Shown here in pieces: positions 1-8,575 of a DNA stretch of 64,000 nucleotides. Below the pieces are notes generated by a model. That model saw only the letters and a list, made by a program, of their open reading frames with translations. It was not told the origin of the DNA and did not search any database. Made by a program: the position numbers and the translations under genes. Position 1 is the stretch's first letter, and every line of letters starts with the position of its first letter. Source of the DNA: CALZJC01 sp963781065 (GTDB lineage Bacteria; Acidobacteriota; Thermoanaerobaculia; Multivoradales; JAHEKO01); the NCBI GenBank assembly GCA_963781065.1, contig CAWAET010000016.1:1-64000 (forward strand), in the 5' to 3' direction.

Positions 1-731
1 ACGATGCGCGGCGCCAGGTTGAGCGCGTTCGGGGGCCCGGTCAGCGGCTCGACGCAGAGCGCGTGCTCGGGCCGGTCGTAGACCACGAAGTGCTCGAGGG
101 AGGTCCGCAGGCGGATCTCGATGGCGCCCGGCCAGCGGACACCGGGCGCCCCCGAGATCCGGGTGAAGCAGTCGTCCCAGGGTCCCGGCGGCGGCGCGAC
201 CAGCTCGCCGGTCGGGATGCCGTCATCGTCGCAGCGGTACATGGCCGCAGCGTCGAGCTTCACCAGGGCCGTCTCCCCGCGCTCCAGCCGCCGCCGGAAC
301 CACGGATGCCACCCGGCGCTGGCGGGGAAGGGACGATCGTCGGCGTGGATCTCGAGCGTCATCTCCAGCGCGGTGGCGGAGAGCGCGAACCGCTGGACCG
401 CGCGGCCCGGCCACGGCCAGTCGGGGCCGAGCGAAATGGAGAGCCGGCCGCCGCTCTCGTGGTGCCCGTCGTCGTTCCAGGCACGGGTGAACGTGGTCCC
501 GTGGATGGCGTGTGGCGGCATGTTGCGGGGCAACCGGTAGTCCCGCCCGGCAAAGCGGAAGCGCCCGCGCCGCACCCTCCCGGCCCAGGGCGCCATCGGG
601 TACGAGCCCCAGCGCATCGGGTCGTCGCTCTCGGGCAGCAGCAGGCTGAGCCCGGCGACCTCGAGGCTGGCGAGGCGGCCGCCGCGGACCGGATCGACAA
701 CCGCGCGCGCCTCGCCGGAACGGAGCTCCAT
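1..731 (-). CDS. Aldose 1-epimerase (GalM-like), 3' end cut by window edge
   Basis: The reading frame opens at an ATG (729-731) and runs off the left edge, so about 243 codons are visible and the C-terminus is missing. The product matches galactose mutarotase-type enzymes, which interconvert alpha and beta anomers of free sugars. Family landmarks are present in order: a PPHAIHG segment near residue 77 carrying the first active-site His, the GWHPWF motif carrying the second, and VEPLTGPPNA near the edge with the expected catalytic Glu. There is no signal peptide, so it should be cytosolic. It lies near a beta-glucan utilisation region, where released glucose would need anomer conversion; that link is inferred. 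It points away from the PfkB/SulP pair. Confidence is high for the family, lower for the exact sugar. Confidence 0.85.
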   Translation of the reverse strand, partial: MELRSGEARAVVDPVRGGRLASLEVAGLSLLLPESDDPMRWGSYPMAPWAGRVRRGRFRFAGRDYRLPRNMPPHAIHGTTFTRAWNDDGHHESGGRLSISLGPDWPWPGRAVQRFALSATALEMTLEIHADDRPFPASAGWHPWFRRRLERGETALVKLDAAAMYRCDDDGIPTGELVAPPPGPWDDCFTRISGAPGVRWPGAIEIRLRTSLEHFVVYDRPEHALCVEPLTGPPNALNLAPRI

Positions 732-820
732 CCTCAGACCCTAGCAGGCCGTGGCGGAGGCCTGGATGGCGGCGCGACCAGGGCTTGCGGCTGGAATGCG
801 AGGCGCGGGGGAGCCGCCGC

Positions 821-1360
821 CTACCGGCCGCCACGAACCGGCCAGACGTAGTAGTAGTTGACTTCGTAGGCGTAGAAGACGACGCCGTCGGACAGATCGA
901 CGCACCAGACGAACACCGGGTCGCTGGCCAGCTCGTCCGACGACCAGTAGTAGGTCGGCTCGACGCCGGAGAACGGGTCTCCCTCGGCCCACTTCGCGGT
1001 GCCCGCCGCGTTCGACAGCGCCGGGTCGTGGAACTCCAGCGCCAGGAGGCTCTCGAGCTCGGCCCGGCTCGGCAGGCGCCAGTCGCCGACCCGCGAGCCG
1101 TCGGAGAGGCCGCAGCCGGGGTCGGCCAGCTCGGCGGACGCCTCCACCGCGGTGGTTCCGTACGCCCTGCCGGAGTCGTCGCTCTTCGGCAGCTCCTCGC
1201 AGCTCGCGTCCCGCAGCCAGGTCAGCCCCGTCCGGTTGTCGGTGACCGTGCCGTCACCGTTGTCGGTGAACCGCGAGCCCGGTGGGGCCTCAGCGCTCGC
1301 GACGGCGACCGCCGCGCAGCAGATCAGCAAGCTCGACAGACAAGAGCGAATGGCTCGCAC
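821..1360 (-). CDS. Secreted DUF1566 (Lcl C-terminal domain) protein
   Basis: A 179-residue protein starting at a GTG, with an N-terminal signal peptide (hydrophobic stretch to about residue 23, then A-E-A). The first mature segment contains FTDNGDGTVTDNRTGLTW, the hallmark of the DUF1566 family, followed by W-R-L-P-S-R (near residue 95) and a terminal Y-Y-V-W-P-V-R, also typical. Two cysteines in the middle (C54 and C84) could pair. These domains are found in exported or surface proteins, and their biochemical role is unsettled. The gene lies between galM and the PfkB gene, with no clear operon partner. The GTG start has no strong ribosome-binding site, so the exact start is uncertain. Confidence 0.75.
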   Translation of the reverse strand: MRAIRSCLSSLLICCAAVAVASAEAPPGSRFTDNGDGTVTDNRTGLTWLRDASCEELPKSDDSGRAYGTTAVEASAELADPGCGLSDGSRVGDWRLPSRAELESLLALEFHDPALSNAAGTAKWAEGDPFSGVEPTYYWSSDELASDPVFVWCVDLSDGVVFYAYEVNYYYVWPVRGGR

Positions 1361-1590
1361 GGTGCTCTTTCAGACGAAAATCGACCCGGCGCGCCGCGGC
1401 AGGCAGCAGGAAGGCGAGCCGCTGCCACCCTCGAGCAGCACCCACCCGGCGCGAATACCGGCATGCTACAGCGCTACCAAGTGCCGGTTCCATACGCTTT
1501 CGAACAGCTTCTCGAGGCCGACTTCGCGGTCCTGGAAGATCACCATCGAGCCTCGGGTGCGGAATAATGCGACCAGACTGTTGGAGAGGC

Positions 1591-2583
1591 ATGGCGGAGA
1601 CCTACAAAGTCGCGGTTCTGGGCCCGGTGCCCCGGGACCACATCACCACCCACGAGGGCGCGGTGGTGGACCGCTACGGCTGCGGGCTGAACTCGGTGGC
1701 GGCGCTGTCGGCGCTGATGGACGGCCGCGGCGAGATCGCGCTGGTCACCCACGTCCGGCGGGTCGACCACGGCCCCGTCCTCGAGATCCTGGCGCGCTTG
1801 CCCAACGCCGATCCGAGCCACGTCACCTGCGACCAGGACATGGGCGACGTGATCACGCTCAAGCACCTGGACGAAGAGCGGCGCGAGGAACGGCAGACCG
1901 CCTTCATGAACCCGATCGTGCCCGAGGACCTCGAGGGCCTGCTGGGCGCCGACGCCTTCGTCTGCGTCCCGGTGACCGACTTCGAGATCGCCCGCGAGAC
2001 CCTGGCGCACATCAAGGCCCACGACCGCGGCCTGGTCGTCTTCTCGGCCCACGGCCAGACCCAGACCTGCACCCGGCAGGGCGAGCGCCAGCCCAAGTTC
2101 TGGATCGACCGCGACCTGTGGCTGCCCTACATCGACATCCTGCAGATGAACCTCGAGCAGGCCCGCTGCTGCTGGTACGGCAAGGAGTACACGCCGCAGC
2201 AGCTGCAGGCGATGGAGTACGACAGCCAGCTGCCGCTCGACGAGATGATCAAGCTGGCGCGCCACTGCCTCGACCGGGGGGTCAAGGCGGTGTACGTCAC
2301 GCTCAGCGAGGCCGGCAGCGCGGTCTACTTCAAGAACGAGGCGGGCGTGGTGCGAGAGAACTTCGTCAAGGCCGTGCCGGTGGACCGCGTGGTCGACACC
2401 ACCGGCGCCGCAGAGGCCTTCGCCGGCGGCCTGGCCTTCGGCTATCTCGAGACCGGCGACTTCCTGCGGGCCGCCCGCTACGCCAGCGCCATGGGCGCCC
2501 AGCGCTGCACCGGCACCGACATCGCGATCTTCAAGAGCCTGGCGGAGACCGAGCGCCAGATCGCCGACACCTACCCGCCATAA
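1591..2583 (+). CDS. PfkB-family carbohydrate kinase-like protein with altered GAGD motif
   Basis: A 330-residue ribokinase-fold protein. The ATG at 1591 is chosen because GGAGAGG precedes it; an in-frame ATG at 1567 would add eight residues. The C-terminal PfkB signature is recognisable as VVDTTGAAEAFAGGLAFG. In the family the motif reads D-T-T-G-A-G-D, where the final Asp is the catalytic base and the preceding Gly forms the anion hole. Here residues 272-275 read G-A-A-E, so the base is Glu275 and the Gly is Ala274. It may still phosphorylate a sugar or nucleoside, act slowly, or have a non-kinase role; the sequence cannot decide. The substrate is unknown. It precedes the SulP transporter by 69 bases on the same strand, so they are probably cotranscribed. 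Confidence 0.8.
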   Translation: MAETYKVAVLGPVPRDHITTHEGAVVDRYGCGLNSVAALSALMDGRGEIALVTHVRRVDHGPVLEILARLPNADPSHVTCDQDMGDVITLKHLDEERREERQTAFMNPIVPEDLEGLLGADAFVCVPVTDFEIARETLAHIKAHDRGLVVFSAHGQTQTCTRQGERQPKFWIDRDLWLPYIDILQMNLEQARCCWYGKEYTPQQLQAMEYDSQLPLDEMIKLARHCLDRGVKAVYVTLSEAGSAVYFKNEAGVVRENFVKAVPVDRVVDTTGAAEAFAGGLAFGYLETGDFLRAARYASAMGAQRCTGTDIAIFKSLAETERQIADTYPP

Positions 2584-2652
2584 AGCCCGCTCTCGACCCC
2601 GCCGACCCATGCCCCGGAATCCGCGAGACCTTCCTCGATCGGGGCCGACAGG

Positions 2653-4845
2653 ATGCCATTGCGGACCACCTCCTGGCTGACCGGCCTGCTCGCCGGACTG
2701 GTCGTCGGCGTCGTGGTGGTGATCGTCGCCATCTCGTTCGCCGTCCTGATCTTCTCCGGCGAGCTGGCGCCGGTGGCGCCCCGAGGGATCAGCCTCGGGC
2801 TCTTCACCGCAGTGGTGATGGCCGGGCTGATCGCGCTGACCAGCTCGTTCCGCGGCATGGTCGCCACACCGCAGGACGTGCCGGCGGCGATCACCGCCCT
2901 GATCGCGGCCGCGGTCGTCGCCGCCCTGCCGCCGGGCACCACAATGGACGGGATGTTCGCCACCGTGGTCGCGGCGATCGCCCTGACGACGGTTTCCACG
3001 GGGCTGTTCTTCCTGCTGCTGGGCTTCTTCAAGCTCGGCGGCCTCAGCCGGTTCATCCCCTACCCGGTGATCGGCGGATTCCTGGCCGGCACCGGCTGGC
3101 TGATCCTCAAAGGCTCGGTGAGCGTGCTGACGGATCTGCCGCTGACCCCCGCCAATCTGCCTGCGCTGATCGAGACCGGGACGGTCTTGCGCTGGCTGCC
3201 CGGGGTCGCGTTCGGCCTGCTGCTGCTGGTGATCCTGCGCCGCACCCGCCACTTCCTGGCGCTGCCGGTGCTGCTGGTGAGCGCCATCGCGGCCTTCTTC
3301 GCGCTACTGGCGGTGACCGGCACCACGGTCGCCGAGGCGACGGCCCGCGGCTGGCTGCTCGAGCCGCTGCCGGCCGGCGACGTCTGGCGGCCGCTCGGCC
3401 CGGAGCTGCTCGGCCAGGTCAGCTGGGACGCCATCCTCGCCCAGGCTCCCAGCATGCTGGCGATCATGCTCGCCGGCATGGTGGCCCTGCTGCTCAACGC
3501 CACCGGCCTCGAGCTGGTGGTCGAGCGCGACATCGACCTGGATCGCGAGCTGCGCGCCGCCGGCGCCGCCAACATCCTCGCCGGCCTGGGCGGCGGCCTG
3601 GTCGGCTTCCAGACCCTGGCCCTGTCCGATCTCGGCCACCGGATCGCTCCCGATCGCCGGCTGGTCGGGCTGATCTCGGCCGGTATGTGCGCGGTCTGCC
3701 TGTTCTTCGGCTCGACGCTGCTCAGCCTGTTCCCCAAGCCGGTGCTGGGCGGCCTGCTGCTGTTCCTCGGGCTCGCCTTCCTGGTGGAGTGGGTCTGGGA
3801 CGCCTGGTCGAAGCTGCCCAGGTTCGACTACCTGGTGGTGGTCGCCATCCTGCTGACGATCGCCACGGTCGGCTTCCTCGAGGGCGTCGGGCTGGGCGTC
3901 GCCATCGCCGTCGTCCTCTTCCTGGTCAACTACAGCCGCATCGACGTGGTCAAGAACGCGCTCTCCGGCGCCACCTACACCAGCAAGGTGCAGCGGCCGC
4001 TGAAGCACGGCCGGGCGCTGCGGGTGCACGGCCACGAGCTGTTCATCCTCCAGCTCCAGGGCTTTCTGTTCTTCGGCACCGCCAACCAGTTGGTCGAGCG
4101 GCTGCGGCGGCGCATGGCCGAGCCCGGCCTGCCGGCGGTGCGTTATCTGCTGCTCGATTTCCGGCTGGTCAGCGGCATCGACTCCTCGGCCCTGCTGGGC
4201 TTCGTCAAGATGCGCAAGCTCGCCGAGAGCCAGGCCACGGGGCTGATCTTCGTCCATGCCCCGGCCGAGATCCGGCGCCAGCTCGAGAGCAACGGGATCC
4301 GCGACGGCGAGGGTGTCGTGGTCCGCTGGTTCCCCGAGCTCGACCGGGCCGTCGAGTGGTGTGAGGACCAGATCCTGCTGGCTCGGTCCTTCGCCCTCGA
4401 AGAGCCTCATCTGCCGCTGGACGAGCGGCTGGCCAGGATCCTGGTCTCGGTCGACACCTCCGGGCTGATGCCCTACCTGGAGCGGATGGAGGTCGCGGAG
4501 GGGCGTGTGCTGATGCGACAGGACGACCCGGCCGACGACGTCTACCTGGTCGAGTCCGGCCGGGTCACGGCGCAGATGGAGCTGGGCGACGGCAAGACGG
4601 TCCGCCTGCTGACCATGGGCGCCGGCGCCGTGGTGGGCCAGGAGGAGCTCTACCTGGGCACCTCGCGCACCGCCACGGTGGTCGCCGAGGCGCCGAGCGT
4701 CATCTACCGCCTGTCGGCCGGCGCCCTGCACCGCATGGAGAGCGACCAGCCGGCCCTGGCCATCGCCCTGCACCACTTCATGGCGCGCCTGCTCACCGAG
4801 CGGCTCGGCGTGCTGCAGCGGACCCTCCGCAGCCTCACCCGCTAG
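2653..4845 (+). CDS. SulP-family anion transporter with STAS and cyclic-nucleotide-binding domains
   Basis: A 730-residue membrane protein in three parts. Residues 1 to about 430 hold many hydrophobic segments of the SulP type, with IPYPVIGGFLAG and a later LFPKPVLGGLLLFLGL. Residues about 445-570 form a STAS domain containing LLDFRLVSGIDSSALLGF, with the conserved Asp-Ser at the usual regulatory position. Residues about 590-715 look like a CRP-type cyclic-nucleotide-binding domain (GRVLMRQDDPADDVYLVESG, then GAVVGQEELYLG). SulP proteins carry sulfate, bicarbonate or dicarboxylates across the inner membrane. The fused nucleotide-binding domain suggests gating by a cyclic nucleotide, which is inferred. 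The start is supported by an AGG just upstream. The substrate cannot be named. Confidence 0.85.
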   Translation: MPLRTTSWLTGLLAGLVVGVVVVIVAISFAVLIFSGELAPVAPRGISLGLFTAVVMAGLIALTSSFRGMVATPQDVPAAITALIAAAVVAALPPGTTMDGMFATVVAAIALTTVSTGLFFLLLGFFKLGGLSRFIPYPVIGGFLAGTGWLILKGSVSVLTDLPLTPANLPALIETGTVLRWLPGVAFGLLLLVILRRTRHFLALPVLLVSAIAAFFALLAVTGTTVAEATARGWLLEPLPAGDVWRPLGPELLGQVSWDAILAQAPSMLAIMLAGMVALLLNATGLELVVERDIDLDRELRAAGAANILAGLGGGLVGFQTLALSDLGHRIAPDRRLVGLISAGMCAVCLFFGSTLLSLFPKPVLGGLLLFLGLAFLVEWVWDAWSKLPRFDYLVVVAILLTIATVGFLEGVGLGVAIAVVLFLVNYSRIDVVKNALSGATYTSKVQRPLKHGRALRVHGHELFILQLQGFLFFGTANQLVERLRRRMAEPGLPAVRYLLLDFRLVSGIDSSALLGFVKMRKLAESQATGLIFVHAPAEIRRQLESNGIRDGEGVVVRWFPELDRAVEWCEDQILLARSFALEEPHLPLDERLARILVSVDTSGLMPYLERMEVAEGRVLMRQDDPADDVYLVESGRVTAQMELGDGKTVRLLTMGAGAVVGQEELYLGTSRTATVVAEAPSVIYRLSAGALHRMESDQPALAIALHHFMARLLTERLGVLQRTLRSLTR

Positions 4846-5051
4846 CAGCCCGTTGGTCACGCGCGGTGGGCCCGCCGCAGCCGCACCCGGCTGCTGGCCG
4901 GCGAGGTTGGACAGCCGAGCCTTCGGCGCCGCGAACGGCTTGGTCCCGCCGCGGGTTTCCGGTTAGAGTCGGCCATCCCGAAGCTGATCGCCGTGGTGGT
5001 CCTGATCAGGGTGAGGCGGCTCATCGTCCAACCCCGGCCCGACATGCGCCC

Positions 5052-8000
5052 ATGAACGACACCCCCCTTCAGATCGGCTCCGCCCACCTCAAGACATCCG
5101 CCCGAACCGTCACCGGCGACTACGTCCGGCTCGGGTCGGAGAGGTTCTACCGCATCGCCAACTACGACCGGATGAACCCGTTCTTCATGAGCGTCGTGAG
5201 CGCCTCGAACCACTGGCTGTTCATCTCGAGCAAGGGCGGCTTGACCGCGGGGCGGCAGGACTCGAACAACGCGCTCTTCCCGTATTACACCGAAGACAAG
5301 ATCCACGACAACTCGGATCACACCGGCTCGAGAACCATCCTCCGCGTCATCCGCCAGGGAGACCGTTTCCTGTGGGAGCCCTTCGGCCACGACTCCGGCG
5401 CCCTGTACGACCTTTCCCGGAACCTCTACAAGAACGTCCTCGGCAACAAGCTGATGTTCGAGGAGGTCAACCACGACCTCGAGCTGGTCTTTCGCTACAC
5501 CTGGACGTCGTCGGACAGGTTCGGCTTCGTCAAGCACTCGGAGCTCGCGAACGCGGGCAGCAAGCCGGTCTCGGTCGAGGCGCTCGACGGCATCGAGAAC
5601 ATCCTCCCGTGGGGCTTGATGCAGGCCTTCCAGAACAGGTACAGCTGCCTGGGCGACGCCTACAAGGTCAACGAGCTGGAGGCCGAGACCGGCCTCGCGA
5701 CCTACGCCCTGAGCTCGATCCCGGGCGACAGCGCCCAGCCGGCCGAGGCCCTGCGAGCGACGGTCTGCTGGTCGAGCACCCCGCCGGCGGCAACCCGGCT
5801 GCTCTCCTCGCTGCAGCTCGATACCTTCCGCCGCGGCGGCGCCGTGCGCACGGAGGAGCGGGTGTGCGGGCGGCGAGGCGCCTACTTCATCCAGCAGAGC
5901 CGGGAGCTGGCCCCGGGCGAGGGCCACGACTGGCTGATCGTCGCCGACCTGGCATACGGGCTCTGCGAGGTCGCCTCGCTGCGGCAGCTCGCCGGAGCCG
6001 AGGACTCGAAGAGCCGGGTCGGCGACGACGTCGAAGAGGGCACTCGGCGCCTGGCGGCGATCGTCGCCCGGGCCGACGGGCTGCAGAAGACCGGTGACCG
6101 AATGGGCTCCGCACACCACGTCGCCAACGTCCTCTTCAACGTGATGCGGGGCGGTGTCTTCGAGTCCGCCTACTCCATTCCCGTGGCGGACCTGAAGCGG
6201 TTCATCCGTGCCTTCAACCGGAAGACGTGGGCGCGGCAAGAGGGGTTCCTGAACGCACTGGGTGAGCAGGTCGAGCTCGATCGGCTGCTCGCGGAGGCCC
6301 GTTCGCTCGGCGACCCCGACTTTCTTCGCCTCCTGTTCGAGTACCTGCCGATCTCGTTCAGCCGGCGGCACGGCGACCCCAGCCGGCCCTGGAACCAGTT
6401 CTCGATCAACGTCAAGAACCGGGACGGGTCGAAGGTGCTCGACTACCAGGGAAACTGGCGCGACATCTTCCAGAACTGGGAGGCGCTGTGCCTCTCCTTC
6501 CCCGGCTATCTGCAAAGCGTGATCAGCCGGTTCGTGAACACCACCACGGCTGACGGCTACAACCCCTACCGCGTCACCAAGCAGGGATACGACTGGGAGG
6601 TCCCCGAGCCCGATGATCCCTGGGCGCATTTCGGCTACTGGGGGGACCATCAGCTCATCTATCTGCTCAAGTTCCTCGAGCTGTCCCGCGAGCACCACCC
6701 CGGCGGCCTCGAGGACATGCTGCGCGATCCGCGGTTCGTGTACGCCGACGTGCCGTACGACATCAAGCCGTACGAAGACCTTCTCGCCGACCCGCGGAAT
6801 TCGATCGCCTACAACACCGACCGCGAAGAACGGATCGCGGCCAGAGTGGAGGCCGTCGGCTTCGACGGCAGGTACCTCACCGACCGCTCCGGCGAGACCT
6901 GTCGCGCCAACCTGGCCGAGAAGCTGCTGGTCCCCTTCCTGGCCAAGCTGTGCAACTTCGTTCCCGGTGCCGGATTCTGGATGAACACCCAGCGCCCGGA
7001 GTGGAACGACGCCAACAACGCCCTGGCCGGATTCGGCGCCTCGATGGTGACCCTCTACTACGCGCGACGCTATGTCTCGTTCTGCCTCGAGCTTTTCGGC
7101 GGCGCCGGGCTGGAGGAGGTGCAGCTCAACGAAGAGGTCGCGCACTGGCTCGAGAAGGCGCGCGGCGCCCTGACCGACAACCGCCAGCTGCTGCGCAAGG
7201 GCGAAGTCGACGACGCGGACCGCAAGACGCTTCTCGACGCTCTCGGCCCGGCCGCCGAGGAGTACCGCTCGCGCGTCTACGCCGACGGGCTGCGCGGCCA
7301 GAGCAGGGCCCTGGCGGTCGACGATCTGCTGGCCTTTCTGCGGTTGACGCTGGAGTTCTTCGATCAGACCATCCAGCTCAACAAGCGAGACGACGGCCTC
7401 TATCATGCCTACAACGTCCTGGGGATCTCGCCCCGGGGTGTTTCCGTGCAGAGGTTGAACGCGATGCTCGAGGGCCAGGTGGCGGCCCTGAGCTCGGGCG
7501 CCTTGAGCGCGCGGGAGGCCCTGTCGGTCTTGCGGGCGCTGCGGCGCAGCGAGCTGTACCGCGCCGACCAGCATTCGTATCTGCTCTATCCCGACCGGGT
7601 GCTGCCGCGGTTTCTGGACCGGAACACGATCCCCTCGGCCGAGGCGAAACGCTCGCGGCTGTTGACCCGGCTGGTCGCCGACGCCAACACCGACCTGATC
7701 GAACGGGACGTCGAGGGCCATCTCCACTTCCACGGCCTGTTTCGCAACGTCCGCGACGTCCAGGCGGCGCTCGAACGGCTCAGGGACCTGGGCTACGGCG
7801 ACCTGGTCGACCAGGAGTCCGAGCTCGTCGGCGAGATCTTCGAGTCCGTTTTCGAGCACAAGAGCTTCACCGGCCGCTCCGGCACCTTCTACGGCTACGA
7901 GGGGCTCGGCTGCATCTACTGGCACATGGTCAGCAAGCTGCTGCTCGCGGTCCAGGAGTGCTGTCTCGCGGCCCGCGCGCGGGATGACGAGGCCTTCGGC

Positions 8001-8513
8001 GAGCTCGTGGAGTGCTACTACGACGTGCGGGCGGGCCTGGGCTTCAACAAGGCGCCGGACGTCTACGGCGCCTTCCCGACCGATCCCTATTCCCACACCC
8101 CCGGTTTCGCCGGCGCCAGACAGCCCGGCATGACCGGCCAGGTCAAGGAGGAGATCCTCGCCCGGCTCGGCGAGCTCGGCCTGTCCGTACGGGACGGGCG
8201 GGTGAGCTTCAGCCCCGTCCTGCTGCGGCGCAGCGAGTTCCTGAGCGGCCCGAGGTCTTTCGAGTACTACGACGCCGCCGGGGCGCCGCAGACTCTCGCG
8301 CTCGACGAGCAGACGCTGGTCTTCACCTACTGCCAGGTGCCGATCGTCTACCGGATCTCCGCGCAGCCCGGTCTGACGCTCCACCTTGGCGACGGCACGA
8401 CCCGGAGCCTCGACGGGCTGGCCCTGGACCAGGCTTCGAGTCGCGAGATCTTCCAGCGATCCGGCAAGATCGTCCGCGTCGATGCCTCACTGACTCCCGG
8501 GCTGGAAAGCTAG
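5052..8513 (+). CDS. Large GH94-clan glucan phosphorylase, GH149/GH161-like (beta-1,3-glucan)
   Basis: A 1153-residue cytosolic protein with no signal peptide. It has the layout of large inverting phosphorylases: an N-terminal beta-rich part, then an alpha/alpha-barrel. Residues around 450-530 include NWRDIFQNWEAL, NTTTADGYNPYRV and WAHFGYWGDHQLIYLLKFLE. The segment RPEWNDANNAL carries Asp653 in the W-N-D context, where GH94-type enzymes have their general acid. The length and motifs fit the GH149 or GH161 beta-1,3-glucan phosphorylases better than ordinary GH94 cellobiose phosphorylase. I cannot separate the two families by eye. It would phosphorolyse beta-1,3-glucooligosaccharides to glucose 1-phosphate. 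A sugar symporter follows 62 bases downstream. The ATG at 5052 is the first in-frame ATG; its ribosome-binding site is weak. Confidence 0.72.
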   Translation: MNDTPLQIGSAHLKTSARTVTGDYVRLGSERFYRIANYDRMNPFFMSVVSASNHWLFISSKGGLTAGRQDSNNALFPYYTEDKIHDNSDHTGSRTILRVIRQGDRFLWEPFGHDSGALYDLSRNLYKNVLGNKLMFEEVNHDLELVFRYTWTSSDRFGFVKHSELANAGSKPVSVEALDGIENILPWGLMQAFQNRYSCLGDAYKVNELEAETGLATYALSSIPGDSAQPAEALRATVCWSSTPPAATRLLSSLQLDTFRRGGAVRTEERVCGRRGAYFIQQSRELAPGEGHDWLIVADLAYGLCEVASLRQLAGAEDSKSRVGDDVEEGTRRLAAIVARADGLQKTGDRMGSAHHVANVLFNVMRGGVFESAYSIPVADLKRFIRAFNRKTWARQEGFLNALGEQVELDRLLAEARSLGDPDFLRLLFEYLPISFSRRHGDPSRPWNQFSINVKNRDGSKVLDYQGNWRDIFQNWEALCLSFPGYLQSVISRFVNTTTADGYNPYRVTKQGYDWEVPEPDDPWAHFGYWGDHQLIYLLKFLELSREHHPGGLEDMLRDPRFVYADVPYDIKPYEDLLADPRNSIAYNTDREERIAARVEAVGFDGRYLTDRSGETCRANLAEKLLVPFLAKLCNFVPGAGFWMNTQRPEWNDANNALAGFGASMVTLYYARRYVSFCLELFGGAGLEEVQLNEEVAHWLEKARGALTDNRQLLRKGEVDDADRKTLLDALGPAAEEYRSRVYADGLRGQSRALAVDDLLAFLRLTLEFFDQTIQLNKRDDGLYHAYNVLGISPRGVSVQRLNAMLEGQVAALSSGALSAREALSVLRALRRSELYRADQHSYLLYPDRVLPRFLDRNTIPSAEAKRSRLLTRLVADANTDLIERDVEGHLHFHGLFRNVRDVQAALERLRDLGYGDLVDQESELVGEIFESVFEHKSFTGRSGTFYGYEGLGCIYWHMVSKLLLAVQECCLAARARDDEAFGELVECYYDVRAGLGFNKAPDVYGAFPTDPYSHTPGFAGARQPGMTGQVKEEILARLGELGLSVRDGRVSFSPVLLRRSEFLSGPRSFEYYDAAGAPQTLALDEQTLVFTYCQVPIVYRISAQPGLTLHLGDGTTRSLDGLALDQASSREIFQRSGKIVRVDASLTPGLES

Positions 8514-8575
8514 TGCAACTCTCCTCGGTCGGCCAGGCTCGCTAAGGCTGTTCATACGTTCAAGGGGATGGTGCC

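Noticed and set aside
999..4364. A 1121-codon plus-strand open frame across the PfkB and SulP genes
   Set aside because: It reads the two real genes in the wrong frame, is rich in Arg, Pro and Gly, and shows no domain. GC-rich DNA often gives such shadows.
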